Notes under the pieces: generated by a model
What the model was told of the DNA's origin: nothing
Databases searched by the model: none
The model's input: the letters and a program-made list of their open reading frames with translations, nothing else
In this document: positions 39,362 through 50,967 of the stretch, piece by piece
Layout: each line of letters opens with the position of its first letter
How positions within the stretch are numbered: position 1 is the stretch's first letter
Assembly (NCBI RefSeq): GCF_028595325.1
Contig: NZ_JAQQXR010000001.1
Span: forward strand, 1,116,001 to 1,180,000
Direction of reading: 5' to 3'
Origin: Janthinobacterium fluminis
GTDB taxonomy: Bacteria; Pseudomonadota; Gammaproteobacteria; Burkholderiales; Burkholderiaceae_D
DNA: 64,000 nt
Position numbers and translations under genes: made by a program

Positions 39362-41209
39362 ATGCAGATTACGCATTTCAGGCAAACTGGCCTGCCCGTT
39401 CACCTGCGTCCGGGCAGGCGGCCGGTGCGCGGCGACGCGCATCTGGAAACGCTGGTGCCAGGCTGGAACGACGAAGAGGCGCCCAGCGATATCGACAGGG
39501 TGATCCACGCGACGGTCGCGCGCAGCACCCACGGCGTGTCGCCGATCAGCGTCGCCCTGGCCTATACCGATTGGGCGATGCATCTGATGATGTCCCCCGG
39601 AAAATGGCAGAAATTGACGCAAAAGGCGGCCCGCAAGGAATTTCGCCTGGCCAGTTACGCCTTGCAGTGCTCTGCCGCGCAGCTGATATCGCCCCAGTCC
39701 TGTCCGCCATGTATCGCGCCCCTGCCGCAAGACCGCCGTTTCCGCGACCCCTCGTGGCAGCGCTGGCCGTTCAATTTGATCTACCAGGGATTTTTGCTCA
39801 ACCAGCAATGGTGGCATAACGCCATGACCGGCATCAGCGGCGTCTCCGCCCACCATGAGCACGTGGTGTCGTTTGTCACGCGCCAGTTGCTCGACATGGT
39901 TTCACCCGTCAACTTTATCGCCACCAACCCGGAAGTACTGGCCGCCACCGCCAAGGAAGGCGGACAAAACTTTGTCCGCGGCGCCGTCAATTTCCTGGAG
40001 GATTTGGAGCGCGAAGACAGCAAGGGCTTGCCGCCCGGCGCGGACGCTTTCCTGCCCGGCAAACAGGTGGCCGTCACGCCCGGCCAGGTGGTGTACCGCA
40101 ACCACCTGATCGAAGTCATCCAGTACAGTCCCAAGACGGCGCAGGTGCGCGCCGAGCCGGTGCTGATCGTGCCGGCGTGGATCATGAAATACTACATCCT
40201 CGACCTGTCGCCCCACAATTCGCTGGTCAACTACCTGGTCGAGCGGGGCCACACGGTGTTCATGATTTCCTGGCACAACCCCAGCGCGGACGACCGCGAC
40301 CTGGGCATGGACGAGTATTTATGGACGGGCGTGTTCGGCGCCTGCAAGGCCGTGCAGGCGATTGTGCCTAACCGGAAAATCAACGCCGTCGGCTATTGCC
40401 TGGGCGGCACCATGCTCGCCGTCGCAGCCGCCTACCTGACCGAACACGGCGACACGCCGTTCAACTCGATGACGCTGCTGGCGGCCCAGACCGACTTCAG
40501 CGAGGCCGGCGAGCTGTCGCTGTTCATAGACGAAAGCCAGATCGTCTACCTGGAAAACCTGATGTGGCAGCAAGGCTATCTGGACACCCGGCAAATGGCG
40601 GGCGCCTTCCAGCTGCTGCGCTCCAACGACCTGATCTGGTCGCGCATGGTGCACGACTACCTGCTGGGCCAGCGCGCCCCGATGAGCGACCTGATGGCCT
40701 GGAACGCCGACACGACGCGCATGCCCTACCGCATGCACAGCGAATACCTGCGCCGCCTCTTCCTCAACAATGACCTGTTCGCCGGCCGCTACAAGGTCAA
40801 CGGCAAATCCGTCGCCCTCAGCGACATCCAGATACCGATCTTCGCCGTCGCCACGGAAACGGACCACGTCGCGCCGTGGCACTCCGTCTACAAACTCAAC
40901 CTCGTGGCCGACACCGACGTCACCTTCGTCCTCACCAGCGGAGGCCACAATGCCGGCATCGTCAGCGAACCGGGGCACCACAACCGCCGCTTCCGCATCT
41001 CCAGCTGGCGGGCCGACGAGCGCTATGTCGACCCGGACCGCTGGTATATGGAAACGCCGACGGTGGAAGGCTCGTGGTGGCCGGTCTGGGCAGAATGGTT
41101 GCGCCACAACTCCAACGCGCAATTAGTGGCGCCGCCGCCGATGGGCGCGCCGGCGCAAGGCTATGCGCCCATGACGCCGGCGCCCGGCGCCTACGTCCAC
41201 GAACATTGA
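39362..41209 (+). CDS. PhaC-type poly(3-hydroxyalkanoate) synthase
   Basis: A 615-residue class I-like PHA synthase. The N-terminal PhaC domain is followed by an alpha/beta hydrolase core with the lipase-like box VGYCLGGTML, the nucleophile being Cys346 instead of Ser. The catalytic Asp/His pair fits TETDHVAPWHSVYKL and SGGHNAGIVSEPGHHN, and WWPVWAEWL closes the fold. It polymerises (R)-3-hydroxyacyl-CoA into storage granules. The first ATG of the ORF (39362) is preferred; earlier in-frame codons look non-coding. No phaA/B/R genes are adjacent, so this may be a secondary synthase, perhaps used at low oxygen given the FNR-like sites upstream. Confidence 0.85.
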   Translation: MQITHFRQTGLPVHLRPGRRPVRGDAHLETLVPGWNDEEAPSDIDRVIHATVARSTHGVSPISVALAYTDWAMHLMMSPGKWQKLTQKAARKEFRLASYALQCSAAQLISPQSCPPCIAPLPQDRRFRDPSWQRWPFNLIYQGFLLNQQWWHNAMTGISGVSAHHEHVVSFVTRQLLDMVSPVNFIATNPEVLAATAKEGGQNFVRGAVNFLEDLEREDSKGLPPGADAFLPGKQVAVTPGQVVYRNHLIEVIQYSPKTAQVRAEPVLIVPAWIMKYYILDLSPHNSLVNYLVERGHTVFMISWHNPSADDRDLGMDEYLWTGVFGACKAVQAIVPNRKINAVGYCLGGTMLAVAAAYLTEHGDTPFNSMTLLAAQTDFSEAGELSLFIDESQIVYLENLMWQQGYLDTRQMAGAFQLLRSNDLIWSRMVHDYLLGQRAPMSDLMAWNADTTRMPYRMHSEYLRRLFLNNDLFAGRYKVNGKSVALSDIQIPIFAVATETDHVAPWHSVYKLNLVADTDVTFVLTSGGHNAGIVSEPGHHNRRFRISSWRADERYVDPDRWYMETPTVEGSWWPVWAEWLRHNSNAQLVAPPPMGAPAQGYAPMTPAPGAYVHEH

Positions 41210-41223
41210 AGGGCCGAACAGCT

Positions 41224-41278
41224 GGGGACAGACCACGATTTTCGGGAAATACTTTCCCGAAAATCGTGGTCTGTCCCC
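41224..41278. repeat. Perfect palindromic repeat, GGGGACAGACCACG family (copy 1)
   Basis: Two 26-base arms (41224-41249, GGGGACAGACCACGATTTTC..., and 41253-41278) are exact complements around TAC. Lies between the convergent PHA synthase and histidine kinase genes, where it could also act as a two-way terminator. Confidence 0.92.
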
Positions 41279-41289
41279 GCCGTCCAGCG

Positions 41290-43839
41290 TCAGGTTTGCT
41301 GGCCGGCGTGGCGCCGCAACAGCAGTTCATGCACTTTGCGCGCCAAATCTTCGCGCCGGTATGGCTTGCTGAGCAATTCAACGCCCGGCTCCAGCCGGCC
41401 GCCGTGCATGATGGCATTTTGCGTGTAGCCGGAGGTGAACAATACTTGTAGCTGCGGCAGCAGCAGTTTGGCCTGGCGCACCATTTCGGGGCTGCGCAGT
41501 TCGCCCGGCATCACCACGTCGGTAAACAGCAGGTCGATCGGCACGCCGCTCTTGACGACCGTTAGCGCGCTCATCGCCGTGTTCGCCTTGAGCACCGTGT
41601 AGCCGAGGCCGCGCAACATGTCGACGACGGCCGTCTGCACGTGCACATCGTCTTCGACGACGAGGATGGTTTCGCTGCCGCCCAGCACCGGGCCGCTCAG
41701 CGCGACGCGCATGTCGGCCAGCGGCTCAAGCGTGCGAGGCAGGTAGATTTCGAAGGTCGAGCCTTGGCCGGCCCGGCTGTGCACCTTGATGTGGCCGCCA
41801 CTCTGTTTGATGAAGCCATACGCCATGCTCAGGCCCAGCCCCGTGCCTTCGCCCTCTTTCTTGGTGCTGAAGAAGGGCTCGAAAATCTTGTCGAGGATGT
41901 CTTGTTCCATGCCGTGGCCCGTGTCCGTGACGGCCAGCCGCACATACTGGCCCGGCAGCACCTCGGGCTGGCGCGCGTCGGCCGCCAGCGTCACGTTGCC
42001 CAGCTCCAGCGTCAGCTTGCCCTGGCGCTGCATCGCGTCGCGGGCGTTGATCGCCATGTTCAGCAGCACATTTTCCAGCTGGTTCGGGTCGATCAGCGCA
42101 TGCCAGAGGGCCGCGCCGACGATGATCTCCGTCTCTATCATGTCGCCGATGGCGCGGCGGAACAGCTCCGCCGTGCTGCGCACCAGCCGGCCCAGGTCGG
42201 TCACGAGGGGCTTGAGCGGCTGGCGGCGGGCAAAGGCCAGCAGTTGCGAGGACAGCTTGGCGCCCCGTTCGACGGCCGAGATCGACGTTTCCACGCGGCG
42301 CATGGCGACGGCGTTGTCGCCGACGGCCAGTTGCAGCAGTTGCAGATTGCCGGAAATAATTTGCAGCACATTGTTAAAGTCGTGTGCGACGCCGCCCGTC
42401 AGCTTGCCGATGGATTCGAGCTTCTGCGACTGCAGCAGGGCTTGCTCGCTGCGGGCCAGCGCCAGGCGCGCCTCTTTCTCGTCGGTGATGTCGCGTCCTA
42501 TGGCGTGGATCAATTCCTGCGAACCGGCCGCCGTCCAGGAAATCCAGCGGTAGGAGCCGTCGCAGTGCAGGTAGCGGTTTTCGAAGCGCAATGTCGGCAC
42601 GCCCTCCTCCAGCTTGCCGAACTCGCGCAGCGTGTCGGCGCGGTCGTCGGCGTGCACCAGCTCAAGGAAGTCCATGCCCAGCGATTCGCCTTCTTTGCGG
42701 GCAAGAATCGACGACCAGGCCGGATTGACGGCGATAATCATGCCGCTGAAATCGGCGACCAGCATGATATCGGTCGACAACTGCCACATGCGGTCGCGGT
42801 CGGCCGTGCGGTTGGCCACTTCGATTTCCAGCGAAAAATTCAGATAGGCCAGCTTCTCGGCCGCGTTCTTTTGCTCCTGGATATCGGTGTTGATGCCGAC
42901 CCAGCGCAGCACGGCGCCGTTGCGGTCGCGCACGGGCACGGCGCGCACGAGGAAGCGGCGGTAACTGCCGTCGGCGCCGCAGCGCAGGCGAAATTCCTGT
43001 TCGTAGACTATTCCGCCGGCGATCGCGGCCCGCCAGGCGTCGACGGCGCCGGGCAGATCGTCGGCGTGCACGATCTTGCGCCAGTCGTCGGCGACGTGCC
43101 GCCCCGGCACGGCCCCCGTGTATTCATAGCCGCGCTGGTTGGCCCAGTACACAGTGCCATCCTGGCGCGCCAGCCAAGCCTGGTTCGGCATCGCCTCGGC
43201 CAGCGCGCGGAATTCCGCCTCGCTCTCGGCGATGGCCTCGGCCGCCTGGCGCCGCTCTATCGTGTGGGCGCAGGCGCGCGCGGCCACGTTGAGCAATGCC
43301 GTCTCAACCTGGGTCGGATGCTTCGGCGTGGCGAACATCAGGCCCAGCACGCCGAGGATGTGGCCCTTGGCACCGAACACGGGCGCCGCCCAGCAGGCGC
43401 GCAAGCCATGCAGCAAGGCATCCTTGCGGCCGTCGGTCCAGGTCTGGTCCTGCGCGATATCGCTGGAAAACACCGGCGCGCCGGAAAACGCGGCCGCGCC
43501 GAAGGGGCTGGTGCGCGGGCCGATGCTGCTGCGCAGCAGCGCCGGGGCGTAGTCGGCGGCGAGGCTGGGCGCGACCAGGGCCGTGAAACGGTCGGCCGCG
43601 TCCAGCGACAGGATGCAGGCGTGCACGACGTCATCGGACTGCGCTTCGACGGCCTGGATGATCTGGGCCAGAGCGTGCGCCAGCGTGGCGCCGGCGGCAA
43701 TGCTGGCCCCGGCGGCGTGTTCGGCGTCGAGCAGACTGATGATTTTGTTTGCGTGCACAGTAAAGAAAGGTGGGTTGAACTGGCGGATATTACATGATGC
43801 GGCCGGAAGATGATTTTCCGCAGGATCAATCAAATCCAT
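41290..43839 (-). CDS. Hybrid sensor histidine kinase / response regulator (GAF-PAS-PAS-HisKA-HATPase-REC)
   Basis: An 849-residue sensor. Order of domains: GAF-like (residues ~45-195), PAS (~205-330, EAMPNQAWLARQDGTVYWAN), PAS (~350-465, IMLVADFSGMIIAVNPAWSS), HisKA with phospho-accepting His485 in GGVAHDFNNVLQ, HATPase with NMAINARDAM (N-box), TDTGHGMEQDIL (G1) and GEGTGLGLSMAYG (G2), then a receiver domain with phospho-Asp773 in LLFTDVVMPGEL and Lys in LLSKPYRRED. No membrane helix was found, so it senses cytoplasmic signals or small molecules through GAF/PAS. Convergent with the PHA synthase gene. No response-regulator gene stands nearby, so the partner is unknown. Confidence 0.9.
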   Translation of the reverse strand: MDLIDPAENHLPAASCNIRQFNPPFFTVHANKIISLLDAEHAAGASIAAGATLAHALAQIIQAVEAQSDDVVHACILSLDAADRFTALVAPSLAADYAPALLRSSIGPRTSPFGAAAFSGAPVFSSDIAQDQTWTDGRKDALLHGLRACWAAPVFGAKGHILGVLGLMFATPKHPTQVETALLNVAARACAHTIERRQAAEAIAESEAEFRALAEAMPNQAWLARQDGTVYWANQRGYEYTGAVPGRHVADDWRKIVHADDLPGAVDAWRAAIAGGIVYEQEFRLRCGADGSYRRFLVRAVPVRDRNGAVLRWVGINTDIQEQKNAAEKLAYLNFSLEIEVANRTADRDRMWQLSTDIMLVADFSGMIIAVNPAWSSILARKEGESLGMDFLELVHADDRADTLREFGKLEEGVPTLRFENRYLHCDGSYRWISWTAAGSQELIHAIGRDITDEKEARLALARSEQALLQSQKLESIGKLTGGVAHDFNNVLQIISGNLQLLQLAVGDNAVAMRRVETSISAVERGAKLSSQLLAFARRQPLKPLVTDLGRLVRSTAELFRRAIGDMIETEIIVGAALWHALIDPNQLENVLLNMAINARDAMQRQGKLTLELGNVTLAADARQPEVLPGQYVRLAVTDTGHGMEQDILDKIFEPFFSTKKEGEGTGLGLSMAYGFIKQSGGHIKVHSRAGQGSTFEIYLPRTLEPLADMRVALSGPVLGGSETILVVEDDVHVQTAVVDMLRGLGYTVLKANTAMSALTVVKSGVPIDLLFTDVVMPGELRSPEMVRQAKLLLPQLQVLFTSGYTQNAIMHGGRLEPGVELLSKPYRREDLARKVHELLLRRHAGQQT

Positions 43840-43988
43840 GCTATCCGATGGGCCTGATTATAGGGTGTTACTAGTTGCCTTGTCGCAATTTTTCATCAAA
43901 ACCAGCGATGCCGGCGCATGGCGCTTGCGCAACGCTCCAGCTTGCGGGTAAAGTTCCCCGCACCTAGCCCTTCCACGGAGCCGTATCG

Positions 43989-44867
43989 ATGAACACAAGC
44001 ACGCATTCCCCGGGCGTCGTTGCCGCGCCGATGACGCTGGACGACTACCTGGCGCTGAGCGGCCCGGCGCCGACGGCGCGCATTCCCTATGGCAGCGCGG
44101 CCTCGCAATTCGTCGAGCTGTTCCGCCCGGACGGTGCCGGCCCCTTCCCCGTCGCGCTGCTGGTGCACGGCGGCTGCTGGACCGTGGCCTTCGGCGGCAT
44201 GCGGCAAATGCACAATGTCGCCGGCGCGCTGGCCGCCGAAGGCATCGCCGTCTGGAGCGTCGAGTACCGCCGCGTCGACGAGGAAGGTGGCGGCTATCCC
44301 GGCACCTATCAGGACATGCACGCGGCCATCGCCCTGCTTGAGGCCGAGGCCGCCACCTACCAGCTCGACACCAGCCGCATCGTGGCGATGGGCCACTCGG
44401 CCGGCGGGCAACTGGTGCAGTGGATCGCCGGCCGCGCCAGGCTGCCGGCCGGCAGCCCCCTGTATCGCGGCGACTTCCTGCCGATCCGCCACATCATCAG
44501 CCTGGGCGGACTGGCCGACCTGCGCAACGAGCAGGATTTGATCAAGTCGAGCTGCGACCGCGACATGCTGCAGTTGACGGGTGTCGCGTGCGCGGCGCGG
44601 CCGGACGTCTTTGCCGACACCAATGCCGCCGAGCTCATGCCAAACGGTAGCGTGACCATGCTGATTACTGGCGAGCTTGACACGGTGTCGCCGCCGCGCG
44701 CGGCGCACGACTACGCCCGCCGCGCGCATCTCGCGGGCGACCGTGCCGACGTGCTGATTTTGCCCGGCGCGGGGCATTATGACGAGATCGCGGCCAGTTC
44801 GGCGGCGTGGCAGTTGATCTTGCCGGAGGTGCGCAAGGCCCTGGGGATGGCGGCGCAGGGGCGCTAG
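43989..44867 (+). CDS. Alpha/beta hydrolase (HGG-type esterase/formamidase-like)
   Basis: A 292-residue alpha/beta hydrolase. The oxyanion-hole loop LVHGGCW and the nucleophile elbow GHSAGGQL place it in the hormone-sensitive-lipase / kynurenine-formamidase-like group. Asp in ITGELDTVSPPRAA and His in LPGAGHYDEIA complete the triad. No signal peptide was found, so it is cytoplasmic. It stands alone between divergent and convergent genes, and a hairpin terminator follows the stop. Substrate unknown. Confidence 0.85.
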   Translation: MNTSTHSPGVVAAPMTLDDYLALSGPAPTARIPYGSAASQFVELFRPDGAGPFPVALLVHGGCWTVAFGGMRQMHNVAGALAAEGIAVWSVEYRRVDEEGGGYPGTYQDMHAAIALLEAEAATYQLDTSRIVAMGHSAGGQLVQWIAGRARLPAGSPLYRGDFLPIRHIISLGGLADLRNEQDLIKSSCDRDMLQLTGVACAARPDVFADTNAAELMPNGSVTMLITGELDTVSPPRAAHDYARRAHLAGDRADVLILPGAGHYDEIAASSAAWQLILPEVRKALGMAAQGR

Positions 44868-44883
44868 CGCGAGCCGCCGCGAA

Positions 44884-44912
44884 AAGACCGGACCCCAGCG
44901 GAGTCCGGTCTT
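44884..44912. terminator. Bidirectional terminator between convergent genes
   Basis: AAGACCGGAC pairs exactly with GTCCGGTCTT, with two more pairs inside one mismatch and a 3-base loop. Preceded by AAAA on the left, which gives a U-run for the minus-strand transcript; it serves both the hydrolase gene and the EF-G gene. Confidence 0.7.
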
Positions 44913-44923
44913 CCATCCGGGCC

Positions 44924-47035
<2,112 letters not shown>

Positions 47036-47125
47036 CACAATCTCCTTAGGCCACGGCACGGACGAGTGGAGTGGTGTTTAAAGTGTAACAGACTATGTTT
47101 TATCGTGTGACGCTTGCGCCGACAA

Positions 47126-47185
47126 GCTGGGGACAGACCACGATTTCCGGGAAACATTTCCCGGAAATCGTGGTCTGTCCCCAGC
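47126..47185. repeat. Perfect palindromic repeat, GGGGACAGACCACG family (copy 2)
   Basis: Two 29-base arms (47126-47154 and 47157-47185) are exact complements around a 2-base centre. The sequence is nearly the same as copy 1 but with TTTCC in place of TTTTC and matching changes on the other arm, so both arms co-vary. It sits between divergent fusA and phospholipase genes, i.e. in promoter space. Confidence 0.92.
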
Positions 47186-47232
47186 TGGGATATACTGCGG
47201 CGGCTTCGTCTTCCACGCATTGAAAAGCACAC

Positions 47233-48282
47233 ATGAATACGCACGCAAGAAAAATATTACTGTCGTCCTTGCTCATTTCCCCCGCGCTGGCGCTGGCCGG
47301 CGAACTGGAACAGCAGATGTTGCGCTGCGCCGTCATCGGCGACGCCAGCGCCCGCCTCGGCTGTTTCGACGCGTTGACCAAGACCGCCGAGGCGATCATC
47401 ATCGCCACCGGCAAGGGCGTCGCCGAGTCGGCGGCCGAGGTGGCGCTGAGCGTGCCCGCCGTGGCCTCGGCCGAGGCGGCGCCGCCGGAATCGCCCATTT
47501 CCCGCACCGTGCAGCGCTGGGAGCTGGACGACAATGCCAAGCGCGGCTTGTTTTCCTTCCGCCCCCACCGCGACAACTATATGCTGCTGGCCAACTACAG
47601 CACGGCCTCGAACGACAATCCCTTCCGCGGCTTCACGCCGGCCGGCATCAAGTCGCAGCACGTCGAACTGACCTACCAGCTCAGTTTCAAGATGAAAATG
47701 GCCGAGCGCGCCCTCAGCACGCCCGTCGACATCTGGTTCGGCTATACCCAGCAAAGCTTCTGGCAAGCCTACAACCGGGCCGCGTCCAGTCCTTTCCGCG
47801 AAACCAATTACCAGCCGGAAGTGATGGCGGTGCTGCCCATCGGAAAGAAATTCGCCGGCCTGGACATCCAATACCTGAATTTCGGCCTGGTGCACCAGTC
47901 GAATGGGCAAACCTCGACGCTGTCGCGCAGCTGGAACCGCCTGTACGCGGAGCTGGGCGTGGACCACGGCAACTTTGCGCTGGCGGCGCGGCTCTGGCAG
48001 CGCCTCGACAATGCCAAGTCGAACAACGACAACATCGACATCACCGACTACCTGGGCCACGGCGACGTCCGCGCCACCTACCGCAACCACGGCCACGAGT
48101 TCTCGCTGACGGCGCGGCGCAATTTCAAGAAGCGCCATGGCGCGCTCCAGGCCGGCTGGGCCTTCCCGCTGTCGACCAACCTGAAAGGCTATGTGCAATT
48201 GTTTTCCGGCTACGGGCAAAGCCTGATCGACTATAACTACGCGCAAAAGTCGCTGGGCGGCGGCTTCCTCATCGATTTTTGA
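47233..48282 (+). CDS. pldA: Outer-membrane phospholipase A1
   Basis: A 349-residue outer-membrane phospholipase A (OMPLA). Signal peptide residues 1-21 (LLSSLLISPALALA). The catalytic block is LVHQSNGQTSTLSRSWNRLY, with the His and Ser of the triad and the calcium-site region, plus YTQQSFWQAYN earlier. The 12-strand barrel pattern runs to the final GGGFLIDF with a C-terminal Phe. It cleaves membrane phospholipids when the outer membrane is disturbed. The N-terminal ~80 residues after the signal (Ala/Val-rich with two Cys, MLRCAV and LGCFDAL) form an extension before the barrel. Stands alone; a palindromic repeat lies upstream. Confidence 0.9.
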   Translation: MNTHARKILLSSLLISPALALAGELEQQMLRCAVIGDASARLGCFDALTKTAEAIIIATGKGVAESAAEVALSVPAVASAEAAPPESPISRTVQRWELDDNAKRGLFSFRPHRDNYMLLANYSTASNDNPFRGFTPAGIKSQHVELTYQLSFKMKMAERALSTPVDIWFGYTQQSFWQAYNRAASSPFRETNYQPEVMAVLPIGKKFAGLDIQYLNFGLVHQSNGQTSTLSRSWNRLYAELGVDHGNFALAARLWQRLDNAKSNNDNIDITDYLGHGDVRATYRNHGHEFSLTARRNFKKRHGALQAGWAFPLSTNLKGYVQLFSGYGQSLIDYNYAQKSLGGGFLIDF

Positions 48283-48317
48283 GGCGAATGCTTATCCGGG
48301 CGCGGGCGCCGGGCGGC

Positions 48318-48518
48318 TCAACGTCCCGGATTGCCGCCCAGGACGCGGGCCGGCAGCATGACGATGGCGCGCAATAATTCAAAGACGGCGTCGACGCCTA
48401 TGCCAAGCAGACGGAACGGCAGCAGAATAAGCCAGAATACGGGATAGAGGATGAGGGCCAGCAAGGCGAGCGGCCAGCAGACTAGCAGAAGCAGCAACCA
48501 CAGGATGAATCCAACCAT
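48318..48518 (-). CDS. Small hydrophobic membrane protein
   Basis: A 66-residue protein consisting mainly of one or two hydrophobic segments (MVGFILWLLLLLVCWPLAL, then ILYPVFWLILLPFRLLG) and an amphipathic C-terminal helix. No family was recognised. The ATG at 48518 has CGGAG about eight bases upstream; a TTG two codons earlier is less likely. The composition could also arise by chance in GC-rich DNA, but the ribosome site and topology support a real gene. Confidence 0.55.
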   Translation of the reverse strand: MVGFILWLLLLLVCWPLALLALILYPVFWLILLPFRLLGIGVDAVFELLRAIVMLPARVLGGNPGR

Positions 48519-48716
48519 GGCCAACTCCGGGGGGAAGACTGCGCGGGGCAGATAATGTGCGGAGCAAGCCTTGCTTGCCCCGCTACTGCAAACACTATAT
48601 AAAAGCGGGCCTTTGCGGACAAGTGCAGTGCGACGAACTGCAATATCGGGCGACCAGTTGGCGAAAAACGGGTATGAACGGCATTTCGGAAAATAAACGG
48701 AAACCCCGTCCCGGAC

Positions 48717-48965
48717 TCACTGACCCAGGCAAATGATCTTCGTGATGTACTCGTGGGCGTTGGATTTTTTCTTGCCGGCCCAGTCGATGGCCTGCTTCGC
48801 CTCGGCGATGGTCATCACGGTGGCCTTGTCCTTCGACTTGATGAAGGAGACGCCCTCGAAGACGCCCTCTTTGCTGCGCATCACCTTGGCGAACACGGGC
48901 GGCTTGGTTTCCGCGTCGCTGATTTTGTTTTGCTGCACGAGGTAGCGTTGGTCTTTCTGTTCCAT
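48717..48965 (-). CDS. Small hypothetical protein
   Basis: An 82-residue soluble, Lys-rich protein (MEQKDQRYLVQQNKISDAET ... KSKDKATVMTIAEAKQAIDW). No motif or family was recognised. Charged, balanced composition unlike an antisense shadow. No clear ribosome site precedes the ATG, so its start is uncertain. It is isolated between the small membrane protein gene and the methyltransferase gene. Confidence 0.55.
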   Translation of the reverse strand: MEQKDQRYLVQQNKISDAETKPPVFAKVMRSKEGVFEGVSFIKSKDKATVMTIAEAKQAIDWAGKKKSNAHEYITKIICLGQ

Positions 48966-49096
48966 ATAAAGCGATCTGTCTGAGATGGGAAAAGACGAAA
49001 TATACCCCGCCGCAGGCCCGCTGCGTGGGGTTTTTTTACATGGAAGGCGAACAATGCGGCGGGCCGGGCGCCCGCCGCCGGGCCGGAGCGGCCGTT

Positions 49097-50020
49097 TTAG
49101 GCGTAGGCCGGCACGCTTTGCGGCGCCTGCAGTGCGGCGTCGTAGACGACGCTGGCCTGGATGGACGCTTCCAGCGAGGGGATCGAGCCGCCGGCCCGGT
49201 ACTGGAAGCTGACTTGCAAGACGTCGCCGGCGTTGACCTTGAGGGGCGAGGCCAGCGGCAAGCTCATGTAGTGGTTCAGCCAGTCTATCGTCGTCGAGCG
49301 CTCGGCCACGACGGCCAGGATGTTTTTTGTCACGAAACGCAGGGAATTGAGGGTGCCGCTGCGCTCGATGACGAATTTGCCGTTGAAGCTGAAGCAGGAA
49401 TCGGTCGGCTGGTTGAAGTCGATGATGCTGTAGACGGCCGGCGGCGCCAGCTCCTGCACGCCGGGATGGATGGCCGTGGTTTCCTGAAATTGCACGATAG
49501 GCGCGTAAAAACCCTCAAAATCGTATTCCTGCTGCATAGGCTGGACCGCCATGATGACCGCCTCGGGCAGGAACACGGGCAGCGGGCCGCCGAAGCGCTG
49601 CAGATAGCGGCGCTTGAACGATTCGATGACCTCGACCTGCTTTTCGCGCAGCATGCCGACATGGATCATTTCGCAAATGACAACATCGACGGGCTCGGGC
49701 GGCAGGTACTCGAAGGCGTCGGCGTGGACGACCTCGACCTTGTGGCCGTTCGGGTTGATGGCCAGCATCTTGCGCGCTTCCTTGACCATGTCCGGGTTGA
49801 ACTCGACGCACCAGACCTTGTCCGCCTTGGCCGCCGCGAACCAGGACAGCACGCCCGTGCCGCCGCCCAGTTCCAGCACTTTCATGCCGGGCTTGACAGC
49901 GTAATCGATCGCCGACTTGAACCCGTGCATGCGGTTCTGGTCCATCAACATATTGTGGTGGTAATGGACGGGGATAAATTGCCCCAGATAACAGCTCTCG
50001 ATTTCTCGTTCATTCAACAT
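49097..50020 (-). CDS. SAM-dependent methyltransferase, PRMT-like
   Basis: A 307-residue methyltransferase with an N-terminal Rossmann domain and a C-terminal beta domain. KPGMKVLELGGGTGVLSWFA is motif I, WCVEFNPDMVKEAR gives the acidic SAM contact, VVHADAFEYLPPEPVDVVIC and EMIHVGML (double-E-like loop) match protein-arginine-methyltransferase-like enzymes. The start at 50020 has AAGGA six bases upstream; a second ATG is two codons earlier. The substrate is unknown. It is transcribed alone. Confidence 0.8.
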   Translation of the reverse strand: MLNEREIESCYLGQFIPVHYHHNMLMDQNRMHGFKSAIDYAVKPGMKVLELGGGTGVLSWFAAAKADKVWCVEFNPDMVKEARKMLAINPNGHKVEVVHADAFEYLPPEPVDVVICEMIHVGMLREKQVEVIESFKRRYLQRFGGPLPVFLPEAVIMAVQPMQQEYDFEGFYAPIVQFQETTAIHPGVQELAPPAVYSIIDFNQPTDSCFSFNGKFVIERSGTLNSLRFVTKNILAVVAERSTTIDWLNHYMSLPLASPLKVNAGDVLQVSFQYRAGGSIPSLEASIQASVVYDAALQAPQSVPAYA

Positions 50021-50300
50021 AGTCATTCCTTTGGATGGTCGGCCCACGTCCGGCGCGTCAGGCCGCTCGGTCTTGTCGTTCCAGAAAGCGGCGAAATCAC
50101 AGGGGCTGCGCGAAGGACGGCGGCAAAACAGCCTGCGCTTGCGTTGATCGTTCCGGCCCATGTACTTTCCTCCGCTTAATTCGACACCACCATTATCGTA
50201 AATAGTGACCAGGAGCAAAGCTGTGAGGTGGGCGGCAATCACACGCCAATTCGGCGCTTGCGGGGAAGAGGTGGAACGGCGGCCCGCCGGGCCGCCCGTG

Positions 50301-50960
50301 TCAGCGGCCGGACTTGGCCTTCAGGTGGGCGGCGATCATCTCGGCGACATAGCCCTTGTCGGTGGCCAGCGAGAATTGCGCGGCCGTCCAGCCGTGCGCG
50401 CTTTTCAGCGTGGCGTCGGCGCCCTCGTCGAGCAGCAGCCGGACCGTGCGGTCCTGGCCCTCGCGCGCGGCGAGCATCAGCGGCGTGATCTTGGTCGGCG
50501 ATTCCGCGTCGATGTAGGCGTGGCGCTCCAGCAGCACGCGGACAATGTCATTGTCGCCGGCGGAGGCGGCGTAATGCAGCGCCGTCCAGCCGGTCTGGTT
50601 CACCTGCGCGCCCTTGGCCAGCAGGGCCATGACGGCCGGCATATTGTGTTTGTACGCAGCCATCATCAGCGCCGTGTCGCCGTTGCCCGAGCGCGCCTCC
50701 AGGTTGATGCCGGGCTGCTCCAGCAGCAGCATGAAGACGCGCTTGGCATCCTCGCGCAGGGCCAGCACCATGCCGGGGTCGCCGCGCTGCGGCTCGGTCT
50801 GGTTCGGGCTCATGCCGGCGGCCAGCAGCTCGCGCATCGTGCTCACGTCGTCGATCTGCGCCGAGCGGGAGAAATTGCTGAAATCGGCGGCGCACGCCCC
50901 CACGGCGGCGGCCAGTGCCAGCAAAGCCGCGGCGCGCCGCGCGAAGGTCATCTTGAACAT
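50301..50960 (-). CDS. Periplasmic ankyrin-repeat protein
   Basis: A 219-residue exported ankyrin protein. Signal peptide MFKMTFARRAAALLALAAAV ending near ACAAD. About five ankyrin repeats follow, e.g. SRSAQIDDVSTMRELLAAGM, GDTALMMAAYKHNMPAVMAL, GWTALHYAASAGDNDIVRVL, ITPLMLAAREGQDRTVRLLL. These fold into stacked helices used for protein contacts. It is the last gene of the minus-strand mltG-tmk-holB-pilZ-tatD run, eight bases after tatD, an order I recall from other Burkholderiales, though its role there is unknown. Confidence 0.88.
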   Translation of the reverse strand: MFKMTFARRAAALLALAAAVGACAADFSNFSRSAQIDDVSTMRELLAAGMSPNQTEPQRGDPGMVLALREDAKRVFMLLLEQPGINLEARSGNGDTALMMAAYKHNMPAVMALLAKGAQVNQTGWTALHYAASAGDNDIVRVLLERHAYIDAESPTKITPLMLAAREGQDRTVRLLLDEGADATLKSAHGWTAAQFSLATDKGYVAEMIAAHLKAKSGR

Positions 50961-50967
50961 GAGGAAA